The translations under genes and the position numbers were made by a program. From Paracyclopina nana (Eukaryota > Arthropoda > Copepoda > Cyclopoida > Cyclopettidae): a stretch of 64,000 nucleotides of DNA. The notes under the pieces were generated by a model. It had not been told where the DNA came from. It worked only from the letters and a program-made list of their open reading frames with translations, and made no database searches. Positions 1-12,257 of this stretch are shown in pieces (the stretch's first letter is position 1; every line of letters starts with the position of its first letter). The stretch covers positions 6,324,001 through 6,388,000 of the forward strand of contig JAGUCH010000003.1 of the NCBI GenBank assembly GCA_019096065.1, read 5' to 3'.

Positions 1-3000
1 CAGCAAAGTCGCCAAAATCTCTTCACTGCTTGGAAACATCATTTGGATATGGCGAGTATTCAATACAGGCACGATTTGGCGAGAACCGAGTTTTTGTCGG
101 ACCCTGACCAAAGAGTGGGCTGGCAAGCTAACAACCTGCCAACGGATGATTTGTGCACTGAAAATGCCATCATGCTGTCCCGATTCAACAGATACCCGCT
201 GATTATTGATCCAAGTGGTCAGGCCACTGAGTTCATCATGAACGAGTTCAAGGATAGGAAAATCACCAAGACAAGTTTCCTTGATGACTCATTTAGGAAA
301 AACCTTGAGTCAGCCCTGCGTTTTGGCAATCCCTTGCTGGTTCAAGATGTGGAGAACTACGATCCTATTCTAAACCCTGTTCTCAACAAAGAGCTAAAGA
401 GAACTGGAGGAAGGGTCCTGATCACCTTGGGGGATCAAGATATTGATTTATCACCCTCCTTTACCATCTTCCTCAGCACTCGTGATCCCACTGTTGAATT
501 CCCACCAGACATCTGCTCAAGGGTGACCATTGTCAACTTCACCGTGACAAGGTCCTCTTTGCAGATGCAATGCCTTAATCAAGTGCTGAAGGCCGAGAGG
601 CCGGATATTGACCAGAAGCGATCTGACCTGCTGAAGCTTCAAGGAGAGTTCCAACTTCGACTGAGGCATCTTGAGAAGAACTTGCTTCAGGCCCTGAATG
701 AGGTTAAGGGCCGGATTCTGGACGATGACACGGTCATTTCTACCCTCGAGACTTTGAAGAAGGAGGCCGCTGAGGTGTCTCGAAAAGTCGACGAGACAGA
801 TGAAATCATGAAGGAGATTGAAGTGACGAGCCAGCAGTACATGCCGCTGTCAATGGCTTGCTCTAGTATTTATTTCACGATTGACAACCTCCACCAAGTG
901 CACTATTTGTACCAATACTCGCTCCAGTTTTTCCTGGATATCTTCAACAATCTGCTGATCAACAACCCAGCCCTCAAGGATGTTAAGGATTATGCCAAGA
1001 GGCTGCAAATCATCACGCAGCATTTGTTCGAGTCTTGCTTCAACAGGGTCACTAGAGGAATGTTGCATGACGACCGTATTGTGTTTGGACTTTTGCTGAG
1101 CAAAATCTACATTCGTGGTAAGGTGGATTTGGACCTGGAATTCAACCACTTGCTGAGAGGACAAGAGGAATCGGGCCTTGGTGAAGATCGAGTTGAGCTG
1201 GCAGTAGACAACCTTAAAGAAAAGTTTGCCTATTTCAAGAGTATGGATTCTAAGGTTGTCAACAGTGCTGAGTTCCAGTCATGGATGATCAGCCACTCGC
1301 CTGAAGACCAAGTACCCAAGCTTTGGGAAGATGATGACCAAAACAGCGAGGCTGTTGCCATGAAGCAACTATTGGTTGTGAAGTCGTTCAGACCAGACAG
1401 AGTTGTTCAAGCTTGCTCTCGGTTTGTATCTACAGTTTTGGGATCTGCGTTCAATGCTGACAAAGAGTTGGACCTGGCCAACATTGTTGAAAATGAGGTG
1501 TTGGCAAACACGCCAATTTTGATGTGCTCCATTGCTGGATTTGATGCATCAGGCCGTGTGGATGATTTGGCTGCTGAGCTTGGCAAGTCGATGACAAGTA
1601 TTGCGATTGGATCAGAGGAGGGCTTTGCTCAAGCTGACAAAGCCATCAATACGGCCTCTAAGAATGGCAGATGGGTGCTGCTCAAGAATGTCCACTTGGC
1701 TCCTTCTTGGCTAATCACCTTGGAAAAGAAGCTGCATTCATTGCAAGTGCATACTAGCTTCAGGCTTTTCTTGACTTGTGAAATTACACCCAAGTTGCCT
1801 GTGAACCTTTTGAGGGCTGGTCGTATTTTCACCTTCGAACCTCCTCCAGGTGTGAAGGCTAACCTGATCAGGACATTTGCTACCATTCCAGCTTCTCGGT
1901 AAGTTTTAATTTGCTGCCATATAATTAAAACTTCACTTATAATTTTTTTTAGCATGATGAGAGCTCCCAATGAGAGAGCCAGACTCTATTTCTTGCTTGC
2001 TTGGTTCCATGCCATTGTGCAAGAGAGGCTTCGCTATTGTCCTCTGGGATGGTCAAAAACGTACGAATTCAACGAATCTGACCTCAAGGTTGCTTGTGAC
2101 ATGCTTGACACCTGGATCGATTCTACTTCCATGGGCAGGACCAACTTGCCACCTGAGAGAGTACCTTGGAAAGCAATCCTCACTCTCCTATCACAATGCA
2201 TTTACGGTGGCAAAATCGATAACGAATTTGATCAGAGGCTACTGGTGTCCTTTTTGGAGAAATTGTTCAACCCCAAGTGCTTCGAAAACGACTACCCTCT
2301 TGTGCAAGGCAAAAACATCCACATGCCTGAAGGTGTGAGAAGGGATCAGTTTATAGCTTGGATAGATGCTCTGCCTGAAAAGCAATCTCCTGAATGGCTG
2401 GGGCTACCCAACAATGCTGAAACTGTTCTTCTTACCAGCCTGGGCAAAGCCACTATTGTGAAGTTGTTGAAAATGCAACAGCTAGATGAAGATGAAGAGC
2501 TGGCTTATGATCAAGATGTGACTGCCAACGATCAAGCTAAAAAGAACATTGATGGGAGACCTGCATGGATGAGGTCAATGAGCGAGTCTGTTACGAACTG
2601 GTTAAGTAATCTGCCAAACAGCCTCAGCCCATTGAAGAGAACTGTGGAGAACATCAAAGATCCACTGTACAGGTTTTTTGAACGCGAAGTCAATTTGGGC
2701 TGCAAGATTTTGACCAAGGTCAGAGTGGACTTGCAGGACATTCTGATGATTTGTCGGGGAGAAAAAAAGCAGACCAACGACCACCGTTTGCTTATCTCTG
2801 ATCTGACGCGCGGAATCATTCCCAAGCCATGGATGCTCTACAAGATCCCATTCAACACAACTGTTACCCAGTGGATCAATGATTTCTGCGTGAGAGTCAA
2901 GCAGCTGGACGAGATTTCCAAATCGGTTGGCAATTCAGGAGCCAGCTCATTGAGGTCTAGCACCATCTGGCTTGGTGGCCTTTTTAACCCTGAGTAAGAT

Positions 3001-3466
3001 TTTTTTTTTCTCTTTTCATTAATCGCGGTCACATTTATATGCTCCGTTTTTCAGGGCTTACATCACTGCTACCCGCCAATGCGCTGCCCAAGCCAATTCG
3101 TGGTCCCTCGAAGAACTCTACTTGGACATATACATTGGCAACTTGGATGATACAATTTCGATGGATGACTTCAGTTTTGGCATTGAAAAGCTGAAGCTGC
3201 AAGGAGCCACTTGCATTAACAACGAACTAAAGATAAGCGGCGATATCATGACTGATCTGCACGTGGCTCGATTGCGATGGTTGAACAAAAACCAGATGCC
3301 AAGTAATGTCAAGTCGAAGGAAAAGCTAATCAATTTGCCTGTCTACTTGAACGCAACTCGATCAGATGTCCTATTTACTGCTAATTTTGCGGTCGCTCAG
3401 GACCAAGATGAACTGGTCTATTACGAGAGAGGAGTCGCTCTTATTGCAAGCACTTCTCTTAATTGA
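1..3466 (+). CDS. Dhc64C: Cytoplasmic dynein 1 heavy chain, C-terminal part (5' truncated by window)
   Basis: Minus-end-directed microtubule motor heavy chain, cytosolic. Three exons: 1-1898, 1953-2993 and 3055-3466, with introns of 54 and 61 bases (GTAAGT...TTTTAG and GTAAGA...TTTCAG). The frame is open from base 1, so the gene continues upstream. The translation matches the region after the stalk: end of AAA5 ([30 protein letters not shown]), a coiled stretch ([13 protein letters not shown]), AAA6 ([43 protein letters not shown]) and the C-terminal domain ([54 protein letters not shown]), ending after YERGVAL. These blocks are those of cytoplasmic dynein 1 rather than axonemal or IFT dyneins. 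About 1130 residues of a roughly 4600-residue protein are present. No breaks were seen; the homology call is very secure. Confidence 0.97.
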
Positions 3467-3495
3467 GCTGCCCTAACAGGAAAATTACTGTAAGA

Positions 3496-3501
3496 AATAA
3501 A
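3496..3501 (+). terminator. Polyadenylation signal AATAAA after dynein heavy chain
   Basis: AATAAA lies 30 bases after the TGA stop at 3464-3466, the usual position for a short arthropod 3' UTR. Confidence 0.6.
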
Positions 3502-6500
3502 TTCAATTTGCAGCAAAAACTTTATTTTTTTCGTACTTGATAAAACCATCAATTGAAGAATTTTTTTAGTAGTAAATGCTAGAAATATCCGCGAGGTGTC
3601 GCTGCGCATGATTGTGCTAAGCGCCACATGCGTCCAAGTTAGTGAATATTTGTAGAATATTAGTGGGTACAAAAAAGCTTTGAGAGCTGATTTCAATAAT
3701 AGCCTTGAGATTTTAAGTCCACTTAAGAGCAGATTTAGGGTCTCTGGAGTCTATTTGATTGGTGTCGAATGTCAGCAGGAGAAATAAATGACCTACAGAA
3801 ACACTGAAGTAGAACGGCGAGGGGATCAAATGTCGATTCTCTCTACTGTCCTATGTGGGTACGTACGTAGGTGGATTCGTTGGTGACCTCTCGTTTGTTT
3901 TGTCCATCGCTCAAAAGATTTGCTGGGGAGGAGGGGTGGGAGGAAAGAGAGAACCTGGCATCATTGGAAACTCTACTACTACAGGAGTACAGCTCTTGAG
4001 AGAGTTTGGCTCAAATTACGCGTTGTGTGTAAGCATGTTGTTGCAGTTTTCATCTTCATGTTCCACTACACCGTGAGAGAGAGAGAGAGAGCAAAATTAG
4101 CACGGTCATCCAAAGTGATGATGATGATGAAAATCCAAGTATAGAAGGTGGCTGCGTTAATTGGCAGCTCAAATCTTCCCCGCGCTGGAGGGCTGTCATT
4201 ATATGCTCAGTTTGGGACAAACAAAAGTCTGTCCACTTCTACCGCAACTATCACGCACCTGCCAAAGATTCTCATCAAAATTTCAACGGTTTTCGCCAGG
4301 TTGCCTCGAGAAAACTATCGGGTCCTGCCTTCTTCAATGGAGAGTAAAACGACTGTTCGCAGTTGACAAAAGTTGCGACCGCAAATAAGCAACTGCCGAA
4401 GAAGACATTATTATTATGGACCCAACTTTGCTAACGAGGTCTGTTTTGGTGGCTCAACAAAAGATGCGCTTGATTTTTGGTGGCCACCAAAATTATTCTG
4501 CCATGATTGACTCTCGTCGTAAATTCGTGCGTGTCACTCAATTGTGCATGGTAGTACAATTCAGTTTGGCGTCTTATCGATCCACGTATAGCGCAGCAGC
4601 GGATATCTGAATTGCCATGCGACTGTACGCACGGAATTATGTGGCATTATTGCAAAAGCCTCGAGATCAAACCTGGCAGCGCAGTCGTATGTCCCAATTA
4701 ATCTCAAAGCCCTGAAAGCTCCCCTTGAAAACCTGCATTCGAGTCGTCGTCTGCAATTTTATCCATGGTCGAGTACGAGCGACGAAGTGCTTTCCATTTT
4801 GAACATGGTGGCAGCGTTGGCATTTTACCGTACATGTGAAAGCGTGCAGGGTCTTTTGTTGCGTGGAAACATGCCAAATTCATAGTTGGGAAATCTGAAA
4901 CTTTGCCCCGATGCAATGCCTTTGTTTGCCATAAACAAGCTCTTTCTCGCGCCACTTCTCTCCCGGGGAAAGCCCTCGCAGACTGCATGCTCACTTTCAT
5001 CGTTTGACTCGATACAGCAGGCAAAGTTGAGTGTGAAAAAAACTTTTTAAATTGGCACCGACAAGTTCGGGAATAAAAAGCAGCAAAAGTTGGATATTGC
5101 GAATGCAAATTGAATTTTCCCAGCACGCCATCGTTCCCAGCAAACTTTGGGGCATGCATCATTATGCGAGGATTCTTTAAATGCCAGCTTCGCGATAAAC
5201 AAAATTGTTGCAGTACCCTGCGGCGCGCAGGGGTGAATGTCATGTCACCAGCTCCGTTGGTGCAATGCGGCAGCAAAAATCGTATTTTCCCACAGTCGGA
5301 AATGACGGATCGATCGCATTGAGTATACCAATCTGTTCCACTTGTTTGCCCAATTCTCAATTGGATTGAAAAAAAAAGAGAGCCATGAACAATGAAAGTA
5401 TCTTTTTTTGTAGCATTGCAGCTAGGCTGCCTCTTTTATTGCCTCTCCCGAGCTTGAGAGATGCGCGTAACGGCAATATTATGGCAGCACGTGAGAGGAA
5501 TGCGAGGAAATAAGTAGCCCACCTCTCAATTTCTCAATTGGGCAAATGCTCGAGCGCACGTGAAAAGGATATATAAAAAATGTCCATGCCAAGCGGTTTT
5601 TTTTTCAATTTCACCTTGACGTTGTCCAATTTTGAAGTTGATAAGGATTGCGAAGGTATGCGCTAATTATAATGGCGGAGATGCTCCAAAGTTTTGACAT
5701 TTCTCCCATGTAAATTCCAAATTGACGAAACTTGTCGTAGGCAGAACTGGTTCCAATTCCACTTCTTCTTGGAATGCTAAATTGAGGCAGGTCGTTGAGG
5801 GGTAACTTTTTTATCCTCGAACGCCAACGAGAAATGCGCCGCGTTCCATTTTTCACGCCTCGCTCCACTAAAAGAAAAACTGCTCTGCATTGTAAAAATG
5901 TCTCCCGGGGTCGTAAAAAAGACTGATACTGGTGGACATGCTCACCGTAAAAAAAAGCCAGGAGGAAGTCCTTGACCAAGTAGTAAAATTTGAGGTCTGC
6001 TGTTAACCCCCAATTTCCTCGTTGTAGCTGCACGCATAAAAAATGGGTCTTTTTTCGGCTCGAGGGAGAAACTTTTATCAAGAGGAAACTCATTTTTGAA
6101 TTCCCCGGCTGGTTGCAATTACTCTAACACGAGAGAGGTCAAAGTTTGAGATGGTAGCGCATCAAAAAATTGCTCCAACGTAAATTCCCACCCGAAATCC
6201 TTTTTGCACTGCTCCCATGTGAAAATTCGTTTGGAATGAATTGCAACTATGATTAGCGTTGCCACAATGCGCAGGGTCCGCAGATGTTGCACCCCATTTT
6301 TTAATTCATTGTCTGCCATTTCCGGCCCGAAAACAAAGCCACTTTGGAGGGTCCTATAAGGAAGATGCGAGCAAATGTCAGATCCAGCTGCAAGCGTCAT
6401 TTCATCCACTAGAATATGTCAATTTGCCCGAGACATGGCGAGCTCTGGTGCTGCAGCAAGTTGAGCAAAAACCATTCCACGAAAGTTGTAGTGAAAGAAG

Positions 6501-6727
6501 CTCCCTTTTCATTCCACATCTCTTTAAAGTTAGGCAATGCGAAATTTCACCTGCCAGCCAACGTCGTCTTCAACTTTTTTCTCCTCCTTTAGGGGAAAGC
6601 TGCCATCCATATTACCAGATTTTCAACGCTTCGAAAGCCCTCGAACTCACATCTAGAAAGCAACTTGGCAAGCACTTTTGCTTCTTTTGAAAAATCTTTT
6701 GAATGAAATTTGCCTTAAGGAGAAGAA
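3502..6727. other. Intergenic, no supported gene
   Basis: About 3.2 kb between the dynein 3' end and the tRNA gene. Open frames are present on both strands (the longest about 218 codons, minus strand, 4704-5360) but none has domain signals, splice borders with matching phase, or protein-like composition I recognise. A short GA microsatellite is the only repeat noted. Confidence 0.6.
4075..4091. repeat. (GA)n microsatellite
   Basis: Uninterrupted GA dinucleotide run of about eight units in intergenic DNA. Confidence 0.8.
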
Positions 6728-6809
6728 GGTAGCGTGGCCGAGCGGTCTAAGGCGCTGGTTTAAGGCACCAGTCTCTTCGGGGGCGTGGGTTCGAATCCCA
6801 CCGCTGCCA
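6728..6809 (+). tRNA. tRNA-Leu (anticodon AAG)
   Basis: An 82-base gene folds as a class II tRNA. The acceptor stem GGTAGCG (6728-6734) pairs with CGCTGCC (6802-6808), with discriminator A. The D region TGGCCGAGCGG matches the A box. The anticodon stem CTGGT/ACCAG encloses loop TTAAGGC, giving anticodon AAG, which reads CUU leucine codons. A long variable arm around CTCTTCGG precedes the T arm and B box GGTTCGAATCC. There is no intron and CCA is not encoded past the discriminator. A T-rich run beginning TTTTG follows and can terminate RNA polymerase III. It is an isolated nuclear tRNA gene. Confidence 0.96.
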
Positions 6810-7733
6810 AATCCTTTTGTTTGTTTTTTGCCATGTGCACTTGATTATAACGCCATTATTTTTTTGCCCACTGGCCACCACCGCACTGACATAATTGCGT
6901 GCATATGGCTCTCGGATTTTTTTGCTAGCTCGGCAGAAATTCGTTCACGCTTGAATGTGTAAAAATGTCCCCCCGTGCGGAGTATCTCTCCGCAGATGGC
7001 GCACACTGGGCTCAAATCTGCTCGCGCTTTTCAGCTCGTGCAGCGGGTGTTTTGATTTTTCCGGCCAGTGTGCGCCGCATCATCGCCGTCTCAATGATGA
7101 TGGAAGATTTTTTTGCTCCCTTAAAAGTCTATGCGGGACGTGAGCTGAAGTCCAAAGCTCATTACCGTGCTCCTATGAACCCAATAGGTTATGATAAGCG
7201 ACGTTAATTTCGTCGCATGGCGTATTGTTGTTATAACGGCGCTCGTGCTTGGAAAACTGCAATCACGCCAGTCCATTCTTCTTTGTCCCCGATGCCCCTT
7301 TTGTTGTTGTCCGTCGTCATCGGAAAAAAAGCACTTGACGTTAATGGACGCTTGATCGAAATCCGAATGCGCGCGGCTGATGATGATGCGCATTGATTGG
7401 CCATGCAACGCCGCGCGTGAAGCCCTTTAACAAAAAACAGCCGAGAGCGTCATGAGTAATGATCGTTACAACTGAGGAAAAACAACTCGCACGCTGTTGA
7501 TGACATGAAGGATGCTCGTCGCAAGAATGCTCTTGTTGACAAAAATCTCGGCAACGCTGGGAAAGTATGCGGGTGACAATAATGCACGTATATTTCAGCT
7601 GGGGAAGGTCAATCATAAATGGCAGCAGATATCACAAGGGGGCAACGCAAAATAAAATAAAATGCCAAACAAAAAGCACGCGAGATCGAAAGACTGGATG
7701 AATTTGAACGTAAGTGAGGGCGTGTCACTCGAT
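6810..7733. other. Intergenic / fringe 3' flank, no gene seen
   Basis: Between the tRNA and the fringe stop codon (minus strand). It probably holds the fringe 3' UTR. On the minus strand an AATAAA-type signal would read as TTTATT here; I see no clear one close to the stop. No other gene is supported. Confidence 0.45.
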
Positions 7734-10700
7734 TCAAGCCGGCGGGCATCTGGGCGAGGCTTTGGCGCCGAAGAGGTAGCAGTGCAGGGAGACGAACCGG
7801 GTTGGATCTTCGAGCTCTGGCAGGCCCCTCGACAGCACCACGTGGTTGCTCTGCTGGCCTCCGGACGAGGCGTAGCCAAACGAGATCTGATCGACCATCG
7901 CGGCCTCCGGAATCATCCGGAGGGGCTCCAAATGCGAGTGGAAGTTGCGCACGACGGTGAGGGGCACGCCCAGCTTGTGCTCGACGATGTAGCCGACGGT
8001 GACGTCGTCGGGCAGCCGGATGTTCTCCCCCGTGGCCACGAACTGGCCATTTTTCACCAGCGGGGCCATCCGCTCGGCCAAAGGTCGGCTGAGGCAAAAT
8101 CCGGCGCCTCCGGTGGCGAACCAAAAGGAGATTTTCTCCCTCTTCTCTGACTTGCTCATCACTTCCAGGGGACCGGGTATGGAGGGCTTCCCCAAGTACC
8201 ATTCTGACGCGTGATCAAAGTGCGCCAGCTTCCTCACTAACGCGGGCACGTTCACGTAGTTGTCATCGTCGAAGTGGCAAAACCACCTGAAAGCAAAAAA
8301 GCCGCATCAAGCCTCGAGTTCGTTGCCCGTCGCAATCATTGGGAAAAATATTCTCGCAGGGGGAAACTTTAAGAGGATTTTTCCTGGCTCCTGAAGAAGC
8401 CTTTGAAATGCGATTTGGACTCCCGCATGCCGAAGCGTACGCGTTAAAAATTAACCCGGTTTCCGCCGGGAGAATAACGAAGACATTTTTCTTAATTGCA
8501 AGCCTCGAGAGTCGAGATTAGATTCCTCCAGAGAAGGGCCATTACTTTTCCCAGGAGAGACGGCGCGGGGCAAGGGTTCCTTTTTTTCTCGCCATGCGCC
8601 ATGATGGATCGTTCGTCGCAAAGATCTCATTATATATTGTCCGTACTTTTCCATGGTAATGCAAGAAGAAAATGGAGCAGTCACCATCATCCATCAAGTC
8701 CCTGGATGCGCTCGCTGCGGGGAAATTTGATCCCATGGCGCATAAAGCCTCGTAACACCTATTAAAACAATGCCGCATGATCGCTTCGAAGTGCCAAGCG
8801 CAAGCAAAGCCGAAAGCCATCTTCGCAGATGTTGCCACTCGGCGGGCAACACCCTGGCATAAGTTGGAAAAGATAATGATGATGGCGGGCAGCATCATTT
8901 TCATTCCTTCTTCAGCAGCAGCAGCAGCAACAGCACGAGAAGTTTTGGCCGTGTCTTCAACCCTCTCATTACTATACTGTGTGTGTGTGTGCTGGTTGCA
9001 AAGATGATGGCCACTACAAAACCGACTGGCTCACGCGAGCCAGTGCATGCGTTGATTGCTCCAGCTACGCACGTATTATGTGCTACAAAGCAATTACCCA
9101 ACTTCGCTCATTGCGCATCTTGCGCTCGCATCAGTTACTATACATATATGCCATGCCCGAAATACGCTGCACAGCAGATGCAGTTTCCGCAAGTTATTGG
9201 CTCGATTTCGGAAGCATCGCCTTGGCATCGGAAATCAATGTGCAGACATCCTTTCAAATCTTGAGAGGTTTTCAAACGATGACGCCCCGAGGCCGGTTCA
9301 AGCCCGGGTTAAACGACGGCAAGCGAGCAGCATTGAAAGAGGCGAGCGCACGCGGTCGCCGCCCGAGCACGAGATTTGGGAAAGGGGTCATAATTACGGT
9401 GCTACTCACCTATTGTCTGTGGCGAGAAACGCCATGATTTCGGCCGCCATTTTGCAGCATAAGGCCGACCGGTTATGCGAGGTGGAGCATTTCGTATTCA
9501 CCAGATGGCCGTTGGTTTTCTTCACCACCGAGGGATCGTCCGAGTCGGAGAAAAACCATATCTGCAACAACGTTGAGGTTTCAAATGCTATATGCGCACA
9601 CTTGTTGTATTTTAGGCCGCCAAAAGTAGGAAGTAGTACATTTCCCCAAGGGGAGATGATGCTCGTACACTTATTCCGTAGTATTCTCTCAGGGAGCATC
9701 ACGGAAAAGCAATTTTCCTATACTGCTTTCCAACACGGTTTCCGAGTCTTGCTGCTTATACGCAGCTGCCTGGCATCAAGGCAAAGATGATTAGGAAGAT
9801 AATTAATATTGGGGGGGAATTGACAAGATGTAGCCGCTACACTTCCAACCTTAGATAGTGAAGAAAGGAAAGCAAGTTGCAGCAGTGGTATTTCATTCCC
9901 CCACCGCGACTTGGGTTGTTGATATTTTGTGGGCTAGAGCTCTCCAGACTTGTTTATCACTTATGTATGCTACTATGTGTCTCAAGAAAGTGGATCTGAC
10001 AGTCTGGTGCACCAGCTCGACCAACCCCTATTAAACACCGCTCACATGCTCTTATTTTGCTGATCCTAGCGCGGCTTGGGCCACATAGTTCCATGCTACT
10101 ACGCCCATAAAAAGCACATGGTGGGGAAAATGTTTATAAAAAGCCTTGACACCAGCATATAGCTCCGTACTAAATGTCGGTCCATGAGAAACGCAAACAA
10201 ACTTCGTAGGGAGAAGAAAATGGGGGTAATAAATGAGATGAGCCCCGAAAAAAAACAGCCAGTGCTTGAGTTTCGAGTTTTTTGGTCCAAAATGTGTGCA
10301 AGTTACCCCGGAGCAGTTTGCAGCTCGAGAGGCCACTAAAAACTTGGCCGATGGCATCAGAGAGCTCGCTATTGCTGCTTCTGGCTCCACTTCAGATTTA
10401 GCTCTACGAGCTGCCATTGCTATTCAAATATAAAGGGTTACGGCTGCTGGAATGACTCAATATTTTTTGGCCGAAAAACCAATATAAAGGGGAATATATT
10501 GGTCGTTGTCACATGCTAACAATACGGAATGTCTCTCTCTCTCTCGAGGTAGCATAAAAACTGCATATAATATACGCAGATGGAACAAAAAAAAGGTCCC
10601 ATTCATCATGGCTCATTTGTAGGAAATTTTGAAAAGTAGCTCTGTAGCTGCTGTTTGCGATTCCTACTTGGCGTTTATTGCTCTTCTCTCCTTTTGTGCG

Positions 10701-11815
10701 AGTGGAAGGGTCAGAAAGATGGATGATTGCCGGTCACTATAGATGGTCATGTTTGGACCATCGCACCGCCGATCCGAGAAATGGAATGAACCAAACCAAT
10801 TAAACGCTCTACTACAACTACTGCTACGATGCATACCTACGGCGTATATCTGCTAAAATGCCTGCAGAGGAGAAAAGTACTATAGAATCGTATGTTTGTT
10901 GTTGTCACATCCTTGCTGGCTGACCGTTTTGACAACCCTTCCTCCAGCACTTGTAAAATTTTGGGTCAACCGAGAGTTGTTGCCGTGTTGTTTGCCAATG
11001 TTATTCTAGAGCCGTGAGACTATGGGGCAAAGTGAATGCCATAATTTAAGGAAAACCTCAACATCATGGAGGAGTTACGAAAAATCCTCGTCATCGTTTC
11101 AATTGACAAAGCGAAAAAAGGTAATTCTAGGCTGGAGAAATGTCCATTGAACATCATCTAGGTGTGCACTCTGTTCACACTCAAACTCGCTGGAGGAGTT
11201 CTGAGCAAACACCTTCTTTCCAAGATAAACTGAATGTTATATGGGCAAACAACATCCTACGCTGCTAGGTAGGTCGATCGTCAGCGAACGGGACCACCCG
11301 AATAGACATGCTTTGTTTTTTCATCAAAGCCTTAATTAGGGTCAAACGCTGGTGGTCCACCAAGATTATTCGCTTAAGAAGCCTCGAGCTAAAAATAATA
11401 ACGATCTCGGCGTACTGACCTGCTCCGGAGCTAGCTTGAACCACGTATCCACGATCACCTGCAGCCTCTCCAAGTGGAACTTCGTGGCCGTCTTCACTGA
11501 TATGAAGATGTATTCCAGCGGTGATTTCTTGTCGAACCGACTGGGATTGGGCAACAAGGTGCTGGAGCTTGCACGCTCCGTGGTGGAGGAGGACACCGCG
11601 GTTTTCATCCAATGCACTTTATGCAAGCTATTCTTGAACATGTACTCGTTGTCACTCAACAGCGATCGTTTCACTCTGGATTCGTCATCGCCGGTAGAGT
11701 CCAAAGAGCCAGATAAATGCACTGTCAAGTAGGTGAGGCTGGCACCTAAAACCAGCAATGAGGTTAAGATGGCAAACCCGTTGGCCAGGTGCTTAGCCGC
11801 CATCTTTTTCTTCAT
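7734..11815 (-). CDS. fng: Fringe-type beta-1,3-N-acetylglucosaminyltransferase
   Basis: Golgi type II membrane enzyme that adds GlcNAc to O-fucose on Notch EGF repeats. Three coding exons (minus): 11815-11420, 9561-9410 and 8286-7734, giving 366 residues with phases 0 and 2. Exon 1 has a short cytosolic tail, a membrane anchor at about residues 9-31, a dibasic RVKRS site near residue 48 that resembles the processing site of Fringe precursors, and the family start (FISVKTATKFH, VDTWFKLAPEQ). Exon 2 gives WFFSDSDDP and NTKCSTSHNRSALCCKM. Exon 3 begins WFCHFDDDNYVN with the metal-binding DDD, then FATGGAGFCLSR, RLPDDVTVGYIVEH, NFHSHLEP and a conserved SLHCYLF end. Introns are long (1858 and 1123 bases) compared with the neighbours. 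The start Met at 11815 is followed by a second Met four codons later (11803); either could serve. Confidence 0.95.
8913..8930. repeat. (CAG)6 microsatellite in fringe intron 2
   Basis: Six CAG units followed by CAA CAG, within the intron separating the second and third coding exons of fringe. Confidence 0.7.
10532..10545. repeat. (TC)n microsatellite in fringe intron 1
   Basis: Run of about seven TC dinucleotides inside the long first intron of fringe. Nothing else was recognised in that intron. Confidence 0.6.
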
Positions 11816-12257
11816 TATGTCTTACTTAATGAAAATGAATGGCATCGTGCGGCACTGCAGAAGAAACACTCGGCTTGGCAGACAAGGGTGAACTAATACG
11901 GGAGGAACAAGTGCATGATGAGGAGGATAACGTGAGCGCAACTTGGCGCTTTCCACCTTGTTTAACATGAACGGGGATTCGCGCCGCGATTCGCGGTTCC
12001 AAACTTTTCATCGCTCGCGCACTTTGAAAAGCCATTCATCGCCACCTAGCGGATCTTTTAGAAAGCTCACATTTTGTCCGCAAGACCAGAAAAGGTTGCG
12101 TGTTTACGTTGTTGCGCGAGATAAAAAGTTACGCGAAAAACTCTTAGAGATCCGTGGATTTTCGTAACATTGATTTTCTCTCTCCCTCGCGTAGCCAACG
12201 AGTTCTGTGGTTCTTCAGCAGCTGTCACATGTCATGGTCTTGAGCTGGACTTCCAAA
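11816..12257. promoter_or_regulatory. Divergent intergenic region between fringe and Ac45
   Basis: 442 bases separate the two divergent start codons (fringe leftward, Ac45 rightward). It must hold at least the Ac45 promoter and 5' leader. No TATA box at a convincing position was found. Confidence 0.4.

Noticed and set aside
4704-5360. 218-codon minus-strand open frame in intergenic DNA
   Set aside because: Composition is not protein-like, there are no domains or splice context, and it overlaps nothing conserved; a chance frame.
7609-8202. 197-codon minus-strand frame rich in Arg/Ala/Gly
   Set aside because: Another frame of fringe exon 3; the Fringe frame carries the conserved motifs.
9056-9790. 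244-codon plus-strand frame
   Set aside because: Antisense to fringe exon 2 and its introns; the minus strand encodes the WFFSDSDD Fringe block, so the plus frame is not a gene.
12207-12257. Upstream in-frame Met of Ac45
   Set aside because: It adds 17 residues before the signal peptide; the Met at 12258 has better context and starts the hydrophobic signal directly.
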